From: Aplectana chamaeleonis
Taxonomy: Eukaryota > Nematoda > Chromadorea > Rhabditida > Cosmocercidae
Length of the DNA stretch: 64,000 nt
Assembly: GCA_029168955.1 (NCBI GenBank)
Contig: JAPDOI010001155.1
Coordinates: 62,001-126,000, forward strand
Reading direction: 5' to 3'
A model generated the notes under the pieces. The model was given only the letters and a program-made list of their open reading frames with translations, had not been told where the DNA came from and ran no database searches. Each line of letters begins with the position of its first letter. Positions within the stretch are counted from its first letter, which is position 1. Positions 10,623 through 21,144 of the stretch are shown one piece after another. Position numbers and translations under genes: made by a program.

Positions 10623-10801
10623 TCGCAAATGTATTGACTTTGAGTGACAGGACCGTCTGCCCTCGAAGCCCAGATATCGGAGGAAATTCTCACAATGAAA
10701 AGGGAATTGACAGCCGTGAACACCACTCGAGAGCCATCATGCATAATTGACATGGAGGTTATCTCGACATCATCCGGCAATTGAGGGGACAGAAGAACTT
10801 T
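10623..10801 (-). CDS. exon 3 of the minus-strand host gene
   Basis: 179 bases between acceptor ACGATTTCAG and donor GCGA/GTAAGTTTTC. Encodes 59 codons plus two bases, with the strand-like stretch SRVVFTAVNSLFIVRIS and then SDIWASR. Intron 2 (10932-10802) is 131 bases, ordinary for nematodes. Confidence 0.8.
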
Positions 10802-13162
10802 CTGAAATCGTTTGATGGTGCATTTAAACTCGACTCAGATAAGTAAAATTGAAAATGTGCCGAAAAACTGTTGAATAAAGACGGTTGAAAAAAAAAACAG
10901 CAATGACAGAAGTATACAAAAAGATTACTTACCAACGACTTCGTATATTCCGCAATTCCGTTATTGTTGATCAGCCCATACACAAAGGTCAAAAAGCCGT
11001 CACAAAAAATTACGAAGTTTTTATAACGGAACGAAGAAATAAAATACGTTTTGCCGTTAACAACCTTCCGCAATTCGCCCAGATTTTCCTTCATTCTGAA
11101 AAAAAAATGACTGTTTCAATATTTAACTCTCGAAGGTACAGCTATCACTGAGGCTTCCTTAGAAGGTGATCTATTCTACCGTTTTCATATTTGAAGAAAA
11201 AAAATTCGACCAGATCTATCAAGAGTTTCGGACCAAAATCTTTCCGAATTTTCTAAAATTCGTCTTTGGTTAGGACAACGCATGGCACATCTTTCTTCAA
11301 GACACAGTCAACGAATCAAGGTCTTGAGAAGACGGAGACACAGGAAAATTCAAATCGAGACTCAAAATTCAAAAATAAACTTAGCCGTAAATTAAGCCGT
11401 GTTGCATCGCAATTACCCAAACACCTTATTTCACGCCTAAATGTTGTCACGTTCGAGCTTACAAGTGAGGAATGCAAAGCGTATGTCGGATCTGCGGAAA
11501 CGAATGGTATTGCTAGTATCTCTTGGGCATATTTAGTAAAACTGCGCAGTACCCCGAGTCGAGTCGCTGGTTCATAGAAGTTATCCGCCCAAAACGGTCT
11601 ATTTTTGCGATTTTTGTACTTTTCAAAACGCGCATTAGTCTGAAAAATCCGGAAGCAGATGTCATATTTGTGTTCAGCGCCCAGAACTACCCCCCCCCCT
11701 GAGCAAAGTTTGGGGGAAGCTCATTTTCCAAACTTTGCGCAGACTGACAGCGTCTTGGGCTTGTACGGTTTTTCGGTTGGGCAGTAATTTATATCAATTA
11801 GAGTTTTGAAAGCGCTTCAGAAAAATGCTCCAGATTTGACTTAAAACTCTCCCACAACGGTTTTTGGGGGCGCTGATCAAGAATCTAAGGTTTATTTGTC
11901 GATTTTCCAAAGTTTTCGGCCTAATTCGCTCGAAGCTTCCCAACGGGGGAAAAATTTCGGGGGAAAAACGCCACTTTCGAGATTTCTGGATTTCTACGAT
12001 ATATGTGTTTCAAAATAATTTTCTGAGGTTTATTCGGAGTGGCAAACGCGAATCTGGAGTCCGTTTATCAATTTTTTGCAGATTACGGTAGATTACGGTG
12101 GGTATACTGTAGTTTTGTCAAAATCTCAGTTTTTACTCAAAATTTGTGTGCGGGTGTTATTCGGGGTGGAGAATACGGATTTGATGTCCATATAGGCTTT
12201 GCCCCCTAAATGGCATATTACCTACCGTAACCTACAGTAAACCTCATAATTTCGACAAACTGACCCCAGATTCGCTTTCAGCACCCTAGATTACCCCTAC
12301 ATTCAAGTTTTCAGCGAAATTCGAGAAAATGTTTTGAAACTCCCAAAAAATGCCTGGTGGGTACCCTTGCCTTTTCGCCAGACTTGAAAAATGCTCATAG
12401 CTTTTTCAAACCTGCAGCTCGGGGCGGGATACTGCGCATTTTTACTATTGAGCCAGAAGAGATACTAACGATACTAGTCGTTTTCGCAGATCCGACATAC
12501 GTTTTGTATACTTCCCTTGTCAGATGAAAATTTCGGATCTCCCCAGCTGTTTCTGGGCGGGGGAGATCCGATCGCTTGCGCGCGAGGTCCCCCGCGAGAT
12601 TTTTGCAGCGGGGCACACATCGGAACAACCGCTCAGAAGTTTCAAACCAACTTACTCGTAATATAATAGTATGTTACCTGATGGCTTCAGGTAAATTACC
12701 GTAAATTCGCTAGTAATATACCACAATGAGGCGAGTATTAGACTACAAACATAAGAGTAACCTACCATAAACATGCAGTAACCATCTCTAAAAATTCGAT
12801 ACCGATATAATAGCTATCCCCAAAACTTGGCTTAACGGTGGAATTGATTTGGCGTCCCTCCTTGGTGATTGGTCTGCTCATTACGAGGTCTTAAAGGCAT
12901 CGTAAACGATGAAAACCGAATTTCAGCTTTTGCGTTCAGTCGGACTAGTGGGCTATAGCAACGCCACTCAGAACGTTTGGAGTTTCAAAATCACCTCTAA
13001 ATGAAGATTTGCTTACCTCAAAAGGGCTTTCTGGGTTTGGAGGGCCGGCTTCGGGGTCGATCCGTTGTTACAAGGAACAAAACTCCGTGGTCGCTTCCGG
13101 CGATTGTGCGTTGGCGCATCGTAGGGCGCAAAGCACACGCCATTCGATTTCACGTTCGACAT
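10623..13162 (-). CDS. host gene, three phase-consistent exons (possible beta-propeller protein), partial at 3' end
   Basis: Three coding exons on the minus strand, 13162-13017, 11095-10933 and 10801-10623, join without a frame break. Exon 1 ends at phase 2 (AG) and exon 2 begins with A, completing Arg. Exon 2 ends on a codon boundary before a GTAAGT donor, and exon 3 starts on one. The start is an ATG at 13162; an in-frame TAA lies upstream at about 13200. The product so far is about 162 residues: a basic N-terminus (RRKRPRS), then an alternating beta-strand-like region (KTYFISSFRYKNFVIFCDG; GSRVVFTAVNSLFIVRI). The last stretch resembles a propeller blade and is loosely reminiscent of the N-terminal propeller of nucleoporin Nup88, which I hold at low confidence. 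It continues past 10623 at a GTAAGT donor; I could not find the next exon. The 1.9-kb first intron is filled with family X repeat. Confidence 0.75.
10933..11095 (-). CDS. exon 2 of the minus-strand host gene
   Basis: 163 bases between a strong acceptor (CATTTTTTTTTCAG) and a consensus donor (TTG/GTAAGTAA). One base completes the codon from exon 1, then 54 full codons. The other two frames have early stops. Confidence 0.8.
11390..12625. repeat. family X dispersed repeat, copy 3 (compound, within host intron 1)
   Basis: Carries X landmarks in both orientations: GTCGGATCTGCGGAAACGA near 11488, GATTACGGTAGATTACGGTG near 12085, and the inverted block with CGTTTTCGCAGATCCGAC at 12475-12500. At least two copies or one foldback copy are therefore joined. 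It lies in the first intron of the minus-strand gene. ORFs here match ORFs in other X copies in sequence only because the DNA repeats. Confidence 0.6.
12894..12930. repeat. family B MITE terminal remnant
   Basis: AAGGCATCGTAAACGATGAAAACC following TA (12892-12893) matches the left end of the complete B element at 44136. Only this end is recognisable. Confidence 0.4.
13017..13162 (-). CDS. exon 1 of the minus-strand host gene
   Basis: 146 coding bases, ATG to the donor GAG/GTAAGC. Encodes 48 residues plus two bases. The peptide starts MSNVKSNG, with a basic RRKRPRSF stretch at residues 21-28. The other two frames hit stops inside the same interval. A TIR element (13210-13702) begins about 50 bases upstream of the ATG. 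Confidence 0.65.
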
Positions 13163-13209
13163 CGATCGAAAGCAGCTGACAGCATTAGACGCAGCATGTT
13201 ATAACCCTT

Positions 13210-13702
13210 TGGCCCTAGTTATACACCGGCGGGACGCTGCGGAAATAGCAAGACAACTATCACTTATATGCGCCCTGCCTGCGCTCAGGCCTGCCAAAAG
13301 GAACAGTAGTCGCAGAAAAACGCGCCGGAAGGCTGCACAGAGCAGTTATACACGCCGCGGCACCGTATACTGCATCCTTACGGGACCTGCCCTGTTGGAA
13401 ATTTGCCAATTTCCACCAGCTGATTATTTTTCAGATTTAAAATTGTAAAAACATTACCAAAACGACATAACGAGCACTGTAATGACGAGAGGAATTGATT
13501 ATTAGTGCTACTCTGCAAATAAAAAGTGTCAGAAGCGAAAAAACCGATAAAATACCATTAAAAACGCCTGGAAAATTTTGTCCGCAGTATTGCGTCAAAG
13601 ACGCCGAAGACGCAACATTGCAGACGAAGCCCAGATTCACGCAGCAAGCGGCGGCGATGTCATCGCGAGACGTTTTCATTCCGCTGGTGTATAACTAGGG
13701 CC
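13210..13702. mobile_element. TIR element of unknown superfamily
   Basis: Inverted termini of about 24 bases: left GGCCCTAGTTATACACCGGC and right the inverse of GGCCCTAGTTATACACCAGC. 493 bases long, with a GC-rich left half and no transposase-like frame. T-runs flank both sides, so a 3-bp TTT duplication is possible but not distinguishable. It sits just upstream of exon 1 of the minus-strand gene, where a promoter or 5' UTR would be expected. Confidence 0.65.
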
Positions 13703-13949
13703 TTTTTACCTTCGTTCAAGCACAAAATGATAGCTCGTCTGAATAGCGTCCCTGGTGAATTACTTCCAACGCAGCGCCAAGGAACTAATCGTAAAACTGT
13801 TCCTTGCGTTCTCCGCGCAACTATCCCAGGTTGATGTCGGCGGGAATTTCAAATTTGTCTTCGGCTTTATTGAAATGAGTTTTTCTCGAAAAGTTGACGT
13901 TTTTGAGGGGCTTCTTGCAACCTACAGTCACTATAGGGATATAACAACA

Positions 13950-14985
13950 CGACGATGTCAAAAACCCAAGCATGGTCTTCATCGTGTGCCATGCCTTTGA
14001 GGTGCGATCGAAGTCGTAAGAAAGGTGGTGGTGTTCTGCTACTGGCACGGAAGCTCTTCTGCCCTGTAGCGGTGTTTCAAGGATCTGTACCGGATCCCTA
14101 CAAAATGTTGCTCTCTGACTTAGAAATTGACATTAAACCTGTCCGGTTCATTGTTGCTCGTCGAACTCCTAACTGCAGCGCATTTTTCACAGAACAAATG
14201 AGTAAGACAATCAGTGACTTGATAGCGTGCAAGTGGCCATCTGTCGTTACTGGTGACTTCAACTTGCCCGATATCCAGTGGGATGACTGTTCTGCGATGA
14301 GTTCAATTTCCAATAGCTTTGTCACTATGTGTGCTACCCACAATTTGGTACAATATGTTGAGGCTGCTACTCGTGGTGATCACATCCTCGATTTGATTTT
14401 GATCAATGGCCGAGACCTTGTCAGCTCCGCTACAATTTCGCCTCCCTTGGACTCTAGCGATCACTCCGCAGTTCAGTTCACACTCAACCTTCAAAACAAT
14501 CGAACCCAATCCTATATCGAAGAAATTTCAAAAAAGCCAATTTTGATGCTGTACGTGACTATTTACTAAACGTGGACTGGTTGAGCTCCTTGAACGCTGC
14601 GGCTAATGTTAATGAAAAGTATGGACTTCTTATTGCAGTCATGCAACACTGCATTGAAATGTTTGTCCCTCTTGAGCAATTTACGGGGAAAAAGCCGAAC
14701 TTCCTGCTTACCTTGCTAGACTTTAGCGTCTGAGATCGAGTGCGTGGTATGGCGCCAAACTTCACAATAGTAAGGAAATATGGGACCAGTTCAAGATAAT
14801 TAGCGAGTGATTCATGCGGAAAATGAGAAAAATTAGCAACCAGTTTGAGAAAAAAGCTGTGGAATCTGAAGATCGACACTCCTTCTACAGGTCCCTCAAC
14901 TCAAAACGGCGAGAAAGGCCAGGTGTAGGAGTACTATATAAGCCTGATGGCGTTATTCTGCGGAAGGATTATGAAAAGGCCGAGT
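13950..14985 (+). pseudogene. CR1-like LINE fragment: endonuclease and linker
   Basis: APE-type endonuclease motifs are clear: KGGGVLLLARK, WPSVVTGDFNLPDIQW, DHILDLILING and the catalytic LDSSDHSAVQF. After a frameshift near 14540 the linker continues (DYLLNVDWLSSLN, SAWYGAKLHNSKEIWDQFK, RHSFYRSLNSKRR, GVILRKDYEKAEF) with stops at about 14730 and 14808. Sequence is lost from about 14985, where TTACTTGCGAG repeats begin, so the RT is missing. The linker end is homologous to where the LINE at 36237 begins, so both may be the same family. Confidence 0.8.
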
Positions 14986-14994
14986 TCTCAGAAG

Positions 14995-15690
14995 TTTCGA
15001 ATCGAGTTACTTGCGAGATATCCGGGCAGAATCAAGTTACTTGTGGCTTATCTGAGTTTTCAAGCTACTTGCGAGGGTGGGCTCGCAAGTAACTTACATG
15101 GGCATAACCATGATACTGGTGACTTTTGAATGTCGCAAGCAACTTACATTGGCCCGTCAATCCGCGCAAGTGGATGGTCACGTCGTAACTTGCTTAACAC
15201 GTGTACAGCCGGTATATAAGGTGCCTCACCTCACTCGGGTCCTCATTCGGCATTCTGATGTCGGCCCTGGAAGGCGACTTCGAGTCGCTCTCTGGAGGCC
15301 AGCTTATTTTCGACCGCTGGGGGATAGGGGTATCCTCTCGGCTGGGGGGGGCGGTTTTCACCGCGGTCCTCGGGGAGGGTGGTTCCTCGCCGCAGACCTT
15401 GGCGAAGATTAGGCCCTTGTAGTGGACACAGGCGAGCTTGTCTCTGCCGTGGACCGCGACAATCACGCACCAGGGTTGCGTGATTGTCGCACACCAATGT
15501 CACCTGCATCTAAGGAGTAAGTTAAATGTTACTTCTGTGTAATTTACTTGTATACTAGAAGTAAGTTACTTGTGAGATAAAAGTAAGATACTTGCGACAT
15601 TAAGTGAGTTACTTGTGACATAGAAGTATGTTACACGAAGACTTCATGTAACTTACTCAAAAGTAACAATTAACTTGATTCAAAACTTCT
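14995..15690. repeat. short tandem repeat block (AAGTTACTTGYGAG) around a GC-rich core
   Basis: At 15510-15660 a degenerate unit of about 22 bases (AAGTAAGTTACTTGTGACAT) repeats several times. At 15000-15190 the same motif occurs in both orientations (e.g. CTCGCAAGTAACTTACAT). Between them, 15194-15466 is a GC-rich core with a 90-codon minus-strand open frame of coding-like composition but no recognised domain. The arrangement resembles an inverted-repeat element carrying captured sequence, but I could not fix its ends. Confidence 0.45.
15456..15490. repeat. perfect 14-bp hairpin
   Basis: GCGACAATCACGCA at 15456-15469 is followed after 7 bases by its exact inverse complement at 15477-15490. 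Function unknown; it lies at the edge of the GC-rich core described above. Confidence 0.7.
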
Positions 15691-16032
15691 GAGTTACTGG
15701 CAGGCGTTTTTGAAGAGGCTTTCAGTGAAACTGTCGGTAGGTCGATGCATTTCCATTGCCCGTGCAATTGCAGTCATGAATGACTCATGCTGGTTCTACA
15801 GGGATGAAAGTTTGAATGAACTTCTACGATGGCCTAACTCTCAATCCCTAGCTCCCGACGACATCCCACTTATGTAGCTTCATCAAGAACGTCGCCCAAG
15901 AGATTGCAAAAATTCTATTTTTCTGCACTTTTCATAGCACTTATTGACTTGTCAGGATCACAGGTTAAAAATTTGTATTGATGCCGCACAAGTTTCCGAG
16001 GGATGAGTGGGTAACTCGCCTGGGGTGAGAAG
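15691..16032. other. non-coding stretch, no gene seen
   Basis: No exon signals recognised. It ends in the left copy of the 8-bp duplication of the hAT-type element (GTGAGAAG at 16025-16032). Confidence 0.35.
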
Positions 16033-17500
16033 CAGGGCTGGGCGAAAACCATTTTCAAGATTTTCGGAAACGGAAGAAAAATGGCCGAAAATCGCCGGAA
16101 ACGGAAATCCGGAAACGGAAGTGAACTAAAAATTATAGTATGATCAAGTGGTAGGTTTCGTTGCTGCTCATGGCATGCCGATGTACTTCTATAGCTTGTG
16201 ATCTCAATCTATTCCTTCAAGCACCAGTGGGGCTACGGTCTAAAACTGCAAGCGAGCCGAGTACAAATAGATTTGACGCATGATAGGAAGACGTGCTGCT
16301 GCAGGTTCTCCTAGTGAGCTGCAAATCGGTCTGCTCGAGCAACTCCTCTTCTACAGTGCTGCTGATCTCTCTGATGTCGAGTGTCGACCTTTGACTGATT
16401 TTTCCAGTGCGATCGGTGTTCTACGACGGCTGCGGGTACATACATATGGCACCCACCATTGTTGAGAGAGCAGTTGTCCGTTTGAGGCCGATCCCAGAAG
16501 GTGATCTTAAGTACTCAATTTTCCGGATATCAATTTCGGACGCCGAAAGGGTGGTCCTTATTGCGCATCATGAGGAAAGCTTTCTTTTAGTGTACCGAGG
16601 CGAGGATGATGCCTTTGTTGGGTACCCTGGCGAGGTTGACGTCCTTGCTTCGGGCCATTACAAGGATCGCGACTTTAGCTCCGGTAGGAACAGGTGGTGG
16701 TTCAAAGACTCTCTTCATTTGAATAACGTGCTGCTGCTAGCAACACATGTAATGAGGGGTCGCACTCCATGCCGACATTGAGTTGAACCTCTAGTCGTCA
16801 GCAACATGTGCTGCTAGCTGCAGCACAAACTGCCAAGGAGAAGTGGTCAAAACCCGTTAGCAGCACGTGCTGCTGAACACGACGAGCTGGGGGCTATGGC
16901 TAGCAAATTCTATGGCGCTGAAGTTGAACCCCGCGAGTGCGTGAGTAGCTGTAGAGACGATGAGGTAAAGTTTCTACCTCTCTGGTCCCTCAATCGGAGG
17001 ACTCGATTGTTAATAAGTATGGTATTGATGCATGAAAGTGTGATGGCCAGCTAATAGTTCAGCGCTTCGAAAAATTTTTGATAAAGACGTGTAAAGGCAA
17101 ATTGTAATGGTTTTCAACTGAGATGAGACTGATAACCACGGTTCGACTGCAAGATAACACCACTTACCCGCGCAACAGTGCCTAAAGTATGCCTTCTGTA
17201 GCCGCCAAGGTCAAGCCCACGTTGGGGTCGTCCTGTGCGTTGGTGGAGGGGGGCGTATACCGTGTGGCGGTTGGAAGGAGCGGGACACCGATCCAAGCAA
17301 TCAGGATTAGACTCACGCTGTGATGATCGCAGAGGTGCCGCGGTTTGGTGCGCTGGGGAAGCGTGACCATTCAACTTGTAGTACTATTTTCTTCCGTTTC
17401 CGGGCCCAAAAACTCGGAAACGGAAACGGAACGGAACAGCTCAAGAAGTACCGGAAATACGCAAACGGAATCGGAAACGGAACAGTTCCGCACAGCCCTG
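16033..17500. mobile_element. hAT-type non-autonomous element, 1.47 kb, perfect 8-bp duplication
   Basis: Begins CAGGGCTGGGCGAAAACC and ends GTTCCGCACAGCCCTG, inverted termini sharing CAGGGCTG.GCG. Both sides are flanked by GTGAGAAG (16025-16032 and 17501-17508), a perfect 8-bp duplication typical of hAT elements. Subterminal regions are rich in GGAAACGGAA on both ends (16060-16130 and 17395-17490), likely subterminal repeats. No transposase frame is visible. The interior contains CACGTG-rich family K-like segments near 16800-16885 and a coding-like ORF at 16446-16781. Confidence 0.88.
16446..16781 (+). CDS. coding-like ORF inside the hAT-type element (possible captured gene fragment)
   Basis: 111 codons from an ATG to TGA. 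Codon choice and composition look like a genuine protein through about residue 95: acidic and aromatic clusters such as LKYSIFRISISDAERVV, HHEESFLLVYRGEDD, and RNRWWFKDSLHLNN. The last ~15 residues run into CACGTG-type repeat DNA. I recognise no domain, and it does not resemble a hAT transposase. It lies between hAT-type termini with no splice signals I can confirm. Either a host exon captured by the element, or chance. Confidence 0.35.
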   Translation: MAPTIVERAVVRLRPIPEGDLKYSIFRISISDAERVVLIAHHEESFLLVYRGEDDAFVGYPGEVDVLASGHYKDRDFSSGRNRWWFKDSLHLNNVLLLATHVMRGRTPCRH

Positions 17501-17508
17501 GTGAGAAG

Positions 17509-18290
17509 GCACCACTTTCGCATGAAGAAAACCCTTCGTTCGTGATGACGTCAGGGGGTAATGATCGCAAAATCGTCTGGGGGTGACAAACGCAGAAACC
17601 GCACGATGCGCTGCTGTCGCGCGGCAATCAATTGATGATTTTTGAATTTCGACGCTTTATTGTTAATCCTCCCTCTTGAATGGTGACTTTTCCATTCTCT
17701 TTAATTTTTGCAGATTAATTTGTAACTTTTTTTCACTCTTCTCCACACAATTTGTATATGTATATCTATTTTTATTTCACTCACTTAAAAACAGTGTTCA
17801 TGATGATCATTCTAAAAATCTATACAAATCCATGGCGGCGAATTTTGTTGATTGAGGATTCTCAAAAACCCATAACAGTTCAGGCTGACCACTCATTTTC
17901 TCCAATAAACTGGAATACCACCACACTGCTAGCGTTGACCTATCAGATTTAGAGGCTCCTTCTGTATAGTGGTCATCATTAAAAAGCTCATTTGATGTAG
18001 TTTTCTCTTGTTTATGCTTTACTAAAGTGCTATAGCTTCTTTATTTTCGTTATTTTTCCTGTGTGCTTAGGTGGATTTTGCTTGGGTGAAATTTCGTACT
18101 GGTCGAACTACTGCTCATTCCATTGTCATTCCAAATCATAATGTATATCATATGATTCAATTTATAGTTCCTCTAGAGTCTCACTCGTGCAATTGATTTC
18201 CGTCTAGTTGTTCTGTTTTCCATTCGATGCACATAATAAGGTCAATAAAGTGTGGTGAAGAAGATTTGTCGGTTTGTTACGATTTTAAGG
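17509..18290. other. AT-rich non-coding stretch
   Basis: T-rich with poly-pyrimidine runs and an AATAAA at about 18244-18249. It could be an intron or 3' UTR, but I find no exon with supporting splice signals. The plus-strand ORF at 17752-17952 is too AT-driven to call. Confidence 0.35.
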
Positions 18291-18429
18291 CCTGGAAAGT
18301 CAGGCTACTCGGGGGGGGCTAAAGTGGCAGCTTTTCTCTTTCGTTGCAATCCGCCACAAGCGACCTCCTAACTCTTCAAGACTTCTGTAGTGTAGAATAG
18401 TGGTAAATGAGACAAATCGGGGTAATTTC

Positions 18430-18575
18430 GGGACCAAACGACGTCAGGATGGGTGCATGATGCCGTTCATCATTAGGGGGTGATTTAGGGGTCTAATGAC
18501 TTCAAGAAGGTGGGGTGATGCCGTTCACAATTAGCGGGTGATGTCGGGGTCTGATGACGTCATTTGAGACTCGCA
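18430..18575. repeat. degenerate ~60-bp tandem repeat (ATGACGTCA..GGGTGATG)
   Basis: About 2.5 copies of a unit containing GATGCCGTTCA.AATTAG.GGGTGAT..GGGGTCT.ATGAC. Similar GACGTCA-rich units form a larger block at 21680-22130. Confidence 0.5.
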
Positions 18576-18849
18576 CCCGAAGGTGATCCGGCTCCCGCGC
18601 ACGGTTATCTCGGCGTAGAAGTTGCTTTTATTCGGGAACGGAATTAGAAACGGCATGGGAATCGAGAAATGCCTGAGATGCTCGGCCGGCACTTTCATTC
18701 TGACGAGTCAAAACGTGTTCTGGAAAGAACAACATAACTATAATTAAGGTATAATTAAAGTCATCGAAAAGAGTTTACCACGATCTTGTAGATCATGATG
18801 AGGCGATTCTAGCAAGATCTTCCTTACCCTCTAAAGCCCATTTCTTAGC

Positions 18850-20100
18850 TAGTTTAACAGAGTTCTGAAGAAGGGGCGAGAAAAACGCGACAAAACGTTT
18901 TGTTTCGCTCTGTTTTGCGAGATTTTCGGTGGGTATTGTACCAATGGATACTTGGTGGTGATCGTTCCATATCCTTGCATAGCAATGAAATAGATTGGTG
19001 TCCGTCCGGCAGTCTAGTTTTTTTGCAATCTGGGGTGGTAGTAATCCTCTCTTTTAACACGAGTCAACCACGCGCCCTTGACCGTCGGTTGACCACAAAT
19101 CAGCCACACCTTAGCCGAGATTTAACCACCTTTGTAACAAATATCAGCTTTATATTCCAATGTAACGCATCTGTCACCTAGAGCAGCACAGTTACTACAC
19201 ATTAAGTCATGCGAAAAGCCATGAAAGTATCCGCGGCCTCTTTTAACGATTAGCTGAGGTTTTTCTTGATCACTGGAAACGATTTGATCCCCCGGATCAT
19301 TATAATGGCAGGCAACATATGGAGAGTTGGAAATCGGAGGAGACAAAGGAATTTTCTCAATTTAGAGGCAATTAAACAAAAGAATGAACATCAGTTTGTA
19401 CATTTTCTTGCAGCGGATTCCTTGTACTATACTATCTGTGTAGGACATGAATATTAAACACCAAATAAAGTCTAAGTACACCTTTTTACTCATTATAAGG
19501 TTACAAACAACAAATTGGGGAAGCATTTTACATGTTCGCATTGGCATCCTTTCTTTCTACATAGTGCGAGGAAAAGAAATTTCAAAAGTGTGCGTTTCAG
19601 AGAAAACAAAGCGAGTTTAGATTAGACGAGTTATGTCAACCGCTCGCAAAAAGTCCTCCATAGGACTTTTTGCACGACCGTTCTTCGTCTCTCCACTGCA
19701 TTACCGCGTTATAGCCATCCGGTCTCCGGAGCATTGACAACTCGGCATGCGGGGCATTCGAGTCAGTATGATGAACGCAGAGGACGAAAAGAAAGGCGCT
19801 GCCAGGTGGCCTGGCACTCTCTCGGCCGGCCAAAGTGCAAACTGGCTATCTCTGCGTCTCCGCGGAGAGGGTCATTTACAGCTTTTTTACTGTGCAGTAC
19901 AGGGATGGGAGCTATCCAAGTTTTGAAGGGGAGAAGCATTCAGAATACCAGAAAGAAGTGAAATATACAGCTCTCAGAAATCGAAGGATTTCGATGGAGT
20001 CTCTAGGGAAGCAATGACTGTAAGATATGTGATTTGGAAGAAACTTTCTATTTCATGATTAATTCTTGAGTGCTCCCGCCAACAAAGTTTGCACACAGGA
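18850..20100. other. mostly non-coding; weak ORFs only
   Basis: A plus-strand open frame ending at 19457 (internal ATG at about 19305) has an AATAAA 7 bases after its stop, which is too close for a usual 3' UTR. I see no acceptor feeding it and call nothing. A perfect 12-bp palindrome with a 4-base loop lies at 19646-19673 (GCAAAAAGTCCT...). Confidence 0.35.
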
Positions 20101-20144
20101 CTGGATCTCTGGAACATTCGATTCTTAGATCAATCCGCTGAAAG

Positions 20145-20470
20145 ACATTGTAGGCTGCGCTTTTTTGATGGGGTGGGATAGGGGAACCGGTAAACAAGTT
20201 GGTTACTTACTAATTATCGAATGAATCTTTGATATACCCTTTCTTTCCTCGCTACTCGCAGTCGTCGATGCGGAGCGGTTGTTTTTCAAAGAATTTAACT
20301 ATGAAAATGTAGAAATCGTTCTCAAAATCACACTACTATTATAGTGTTACAGGAAACTGCAAATAAAAGCGAAATGGAGGTTAGATTTCTAAATCAAAAC
20401 GCTAAAACACATTGCCAGCCGTGCTTTTTTGATGGGGTGGGATAGGGGAACTGGTTAAGAAGCTGGTCAC
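20145..20470. repeat. direct repeat pair of ~65 bases
   Basis: TTTTTTGATGGGGTGGGATA-containing blocks occur at about 20160-20210 and 20408-20470, with the same following GGGGAAC.GGT.A..AAG.TGGT.ACTTAC. They are separated by about 200 bases and lie just left of the inverted-repeat element below. Confidence 0.6.
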
Positions 20471-20574
20471 TTACTGTTTATAAATTAAACGATACCGATC
20501 GGCTAACCGTGGAGATTTCTCGTGGGTATTACTACGTATTACCAAGAAAAGTGTACAATTCTAGCAAAATGAGT

Positions 20575-21140
20575 TTTTCCAAGCACAAGCGCTTTGGCAC
20601 TAGCAGAAACGCTCCAACCAAAAGAAACATTAGGAAAGTGGACTGGGCGAGTCTACAGAGAATTAACATTATTTCTGGAGAACCGATTTCTGTGGTTAAA
20701 ATTTTTAATTCCATGGAACAAACCGCTGTGGTATTTCACATCAAAGAGCTCTAGGGTTTTCGAAGATGGACTTTTACTTGGTTGAAAAGGTTCATGTGTT
20801 AGTAATTGAATTTGCCCTTTCACTAGTTTACCTTTCTGAACAGGAAAATGAAATCGTTTGAGTGAATTGGCTAACATCATATTTTCTTTTCAATAATAAG
20901 TATTGAGTGCACGAATTTTCTAATGGAACCGAAGAAAAAGAAGTCATTCTCAAAACCAGAGAGTACTTCTGTGAAGCATACCAAAACGGGCTGTTTCCAC
21001 GAGTTGAAAGTTTCAGCCACGGGAATCGGTTCTTGATAAATATTTATACTTGTTTTGTATGCTCGTCCACTCCGCTTCTCTACTACTCTTTTTTTCTCTT
21101 GGAACGTTTCGTTCAGCACCAGACCACATTTGCTTGGTAG
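20575..21140. mobile_element. long-inverted-repeat (foldback) element
   Basis: The left arm (about 20579-20790) and the right arm (about 20905-21139) are inverted copies. CCAAGCA..GAACCGATT...GTGGTATTTCACATC...TTTTCGAAGATGG on the left pairs with the inverse of the right arm, at an eyeballed two-thirds identity. Arms of ~210-235 bases with a ~110-base spacer. The ORFs in the arms are mirror images of one another and are not genes. Confidence 0.55.
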
Positions 21141-21144
21141 ATCC

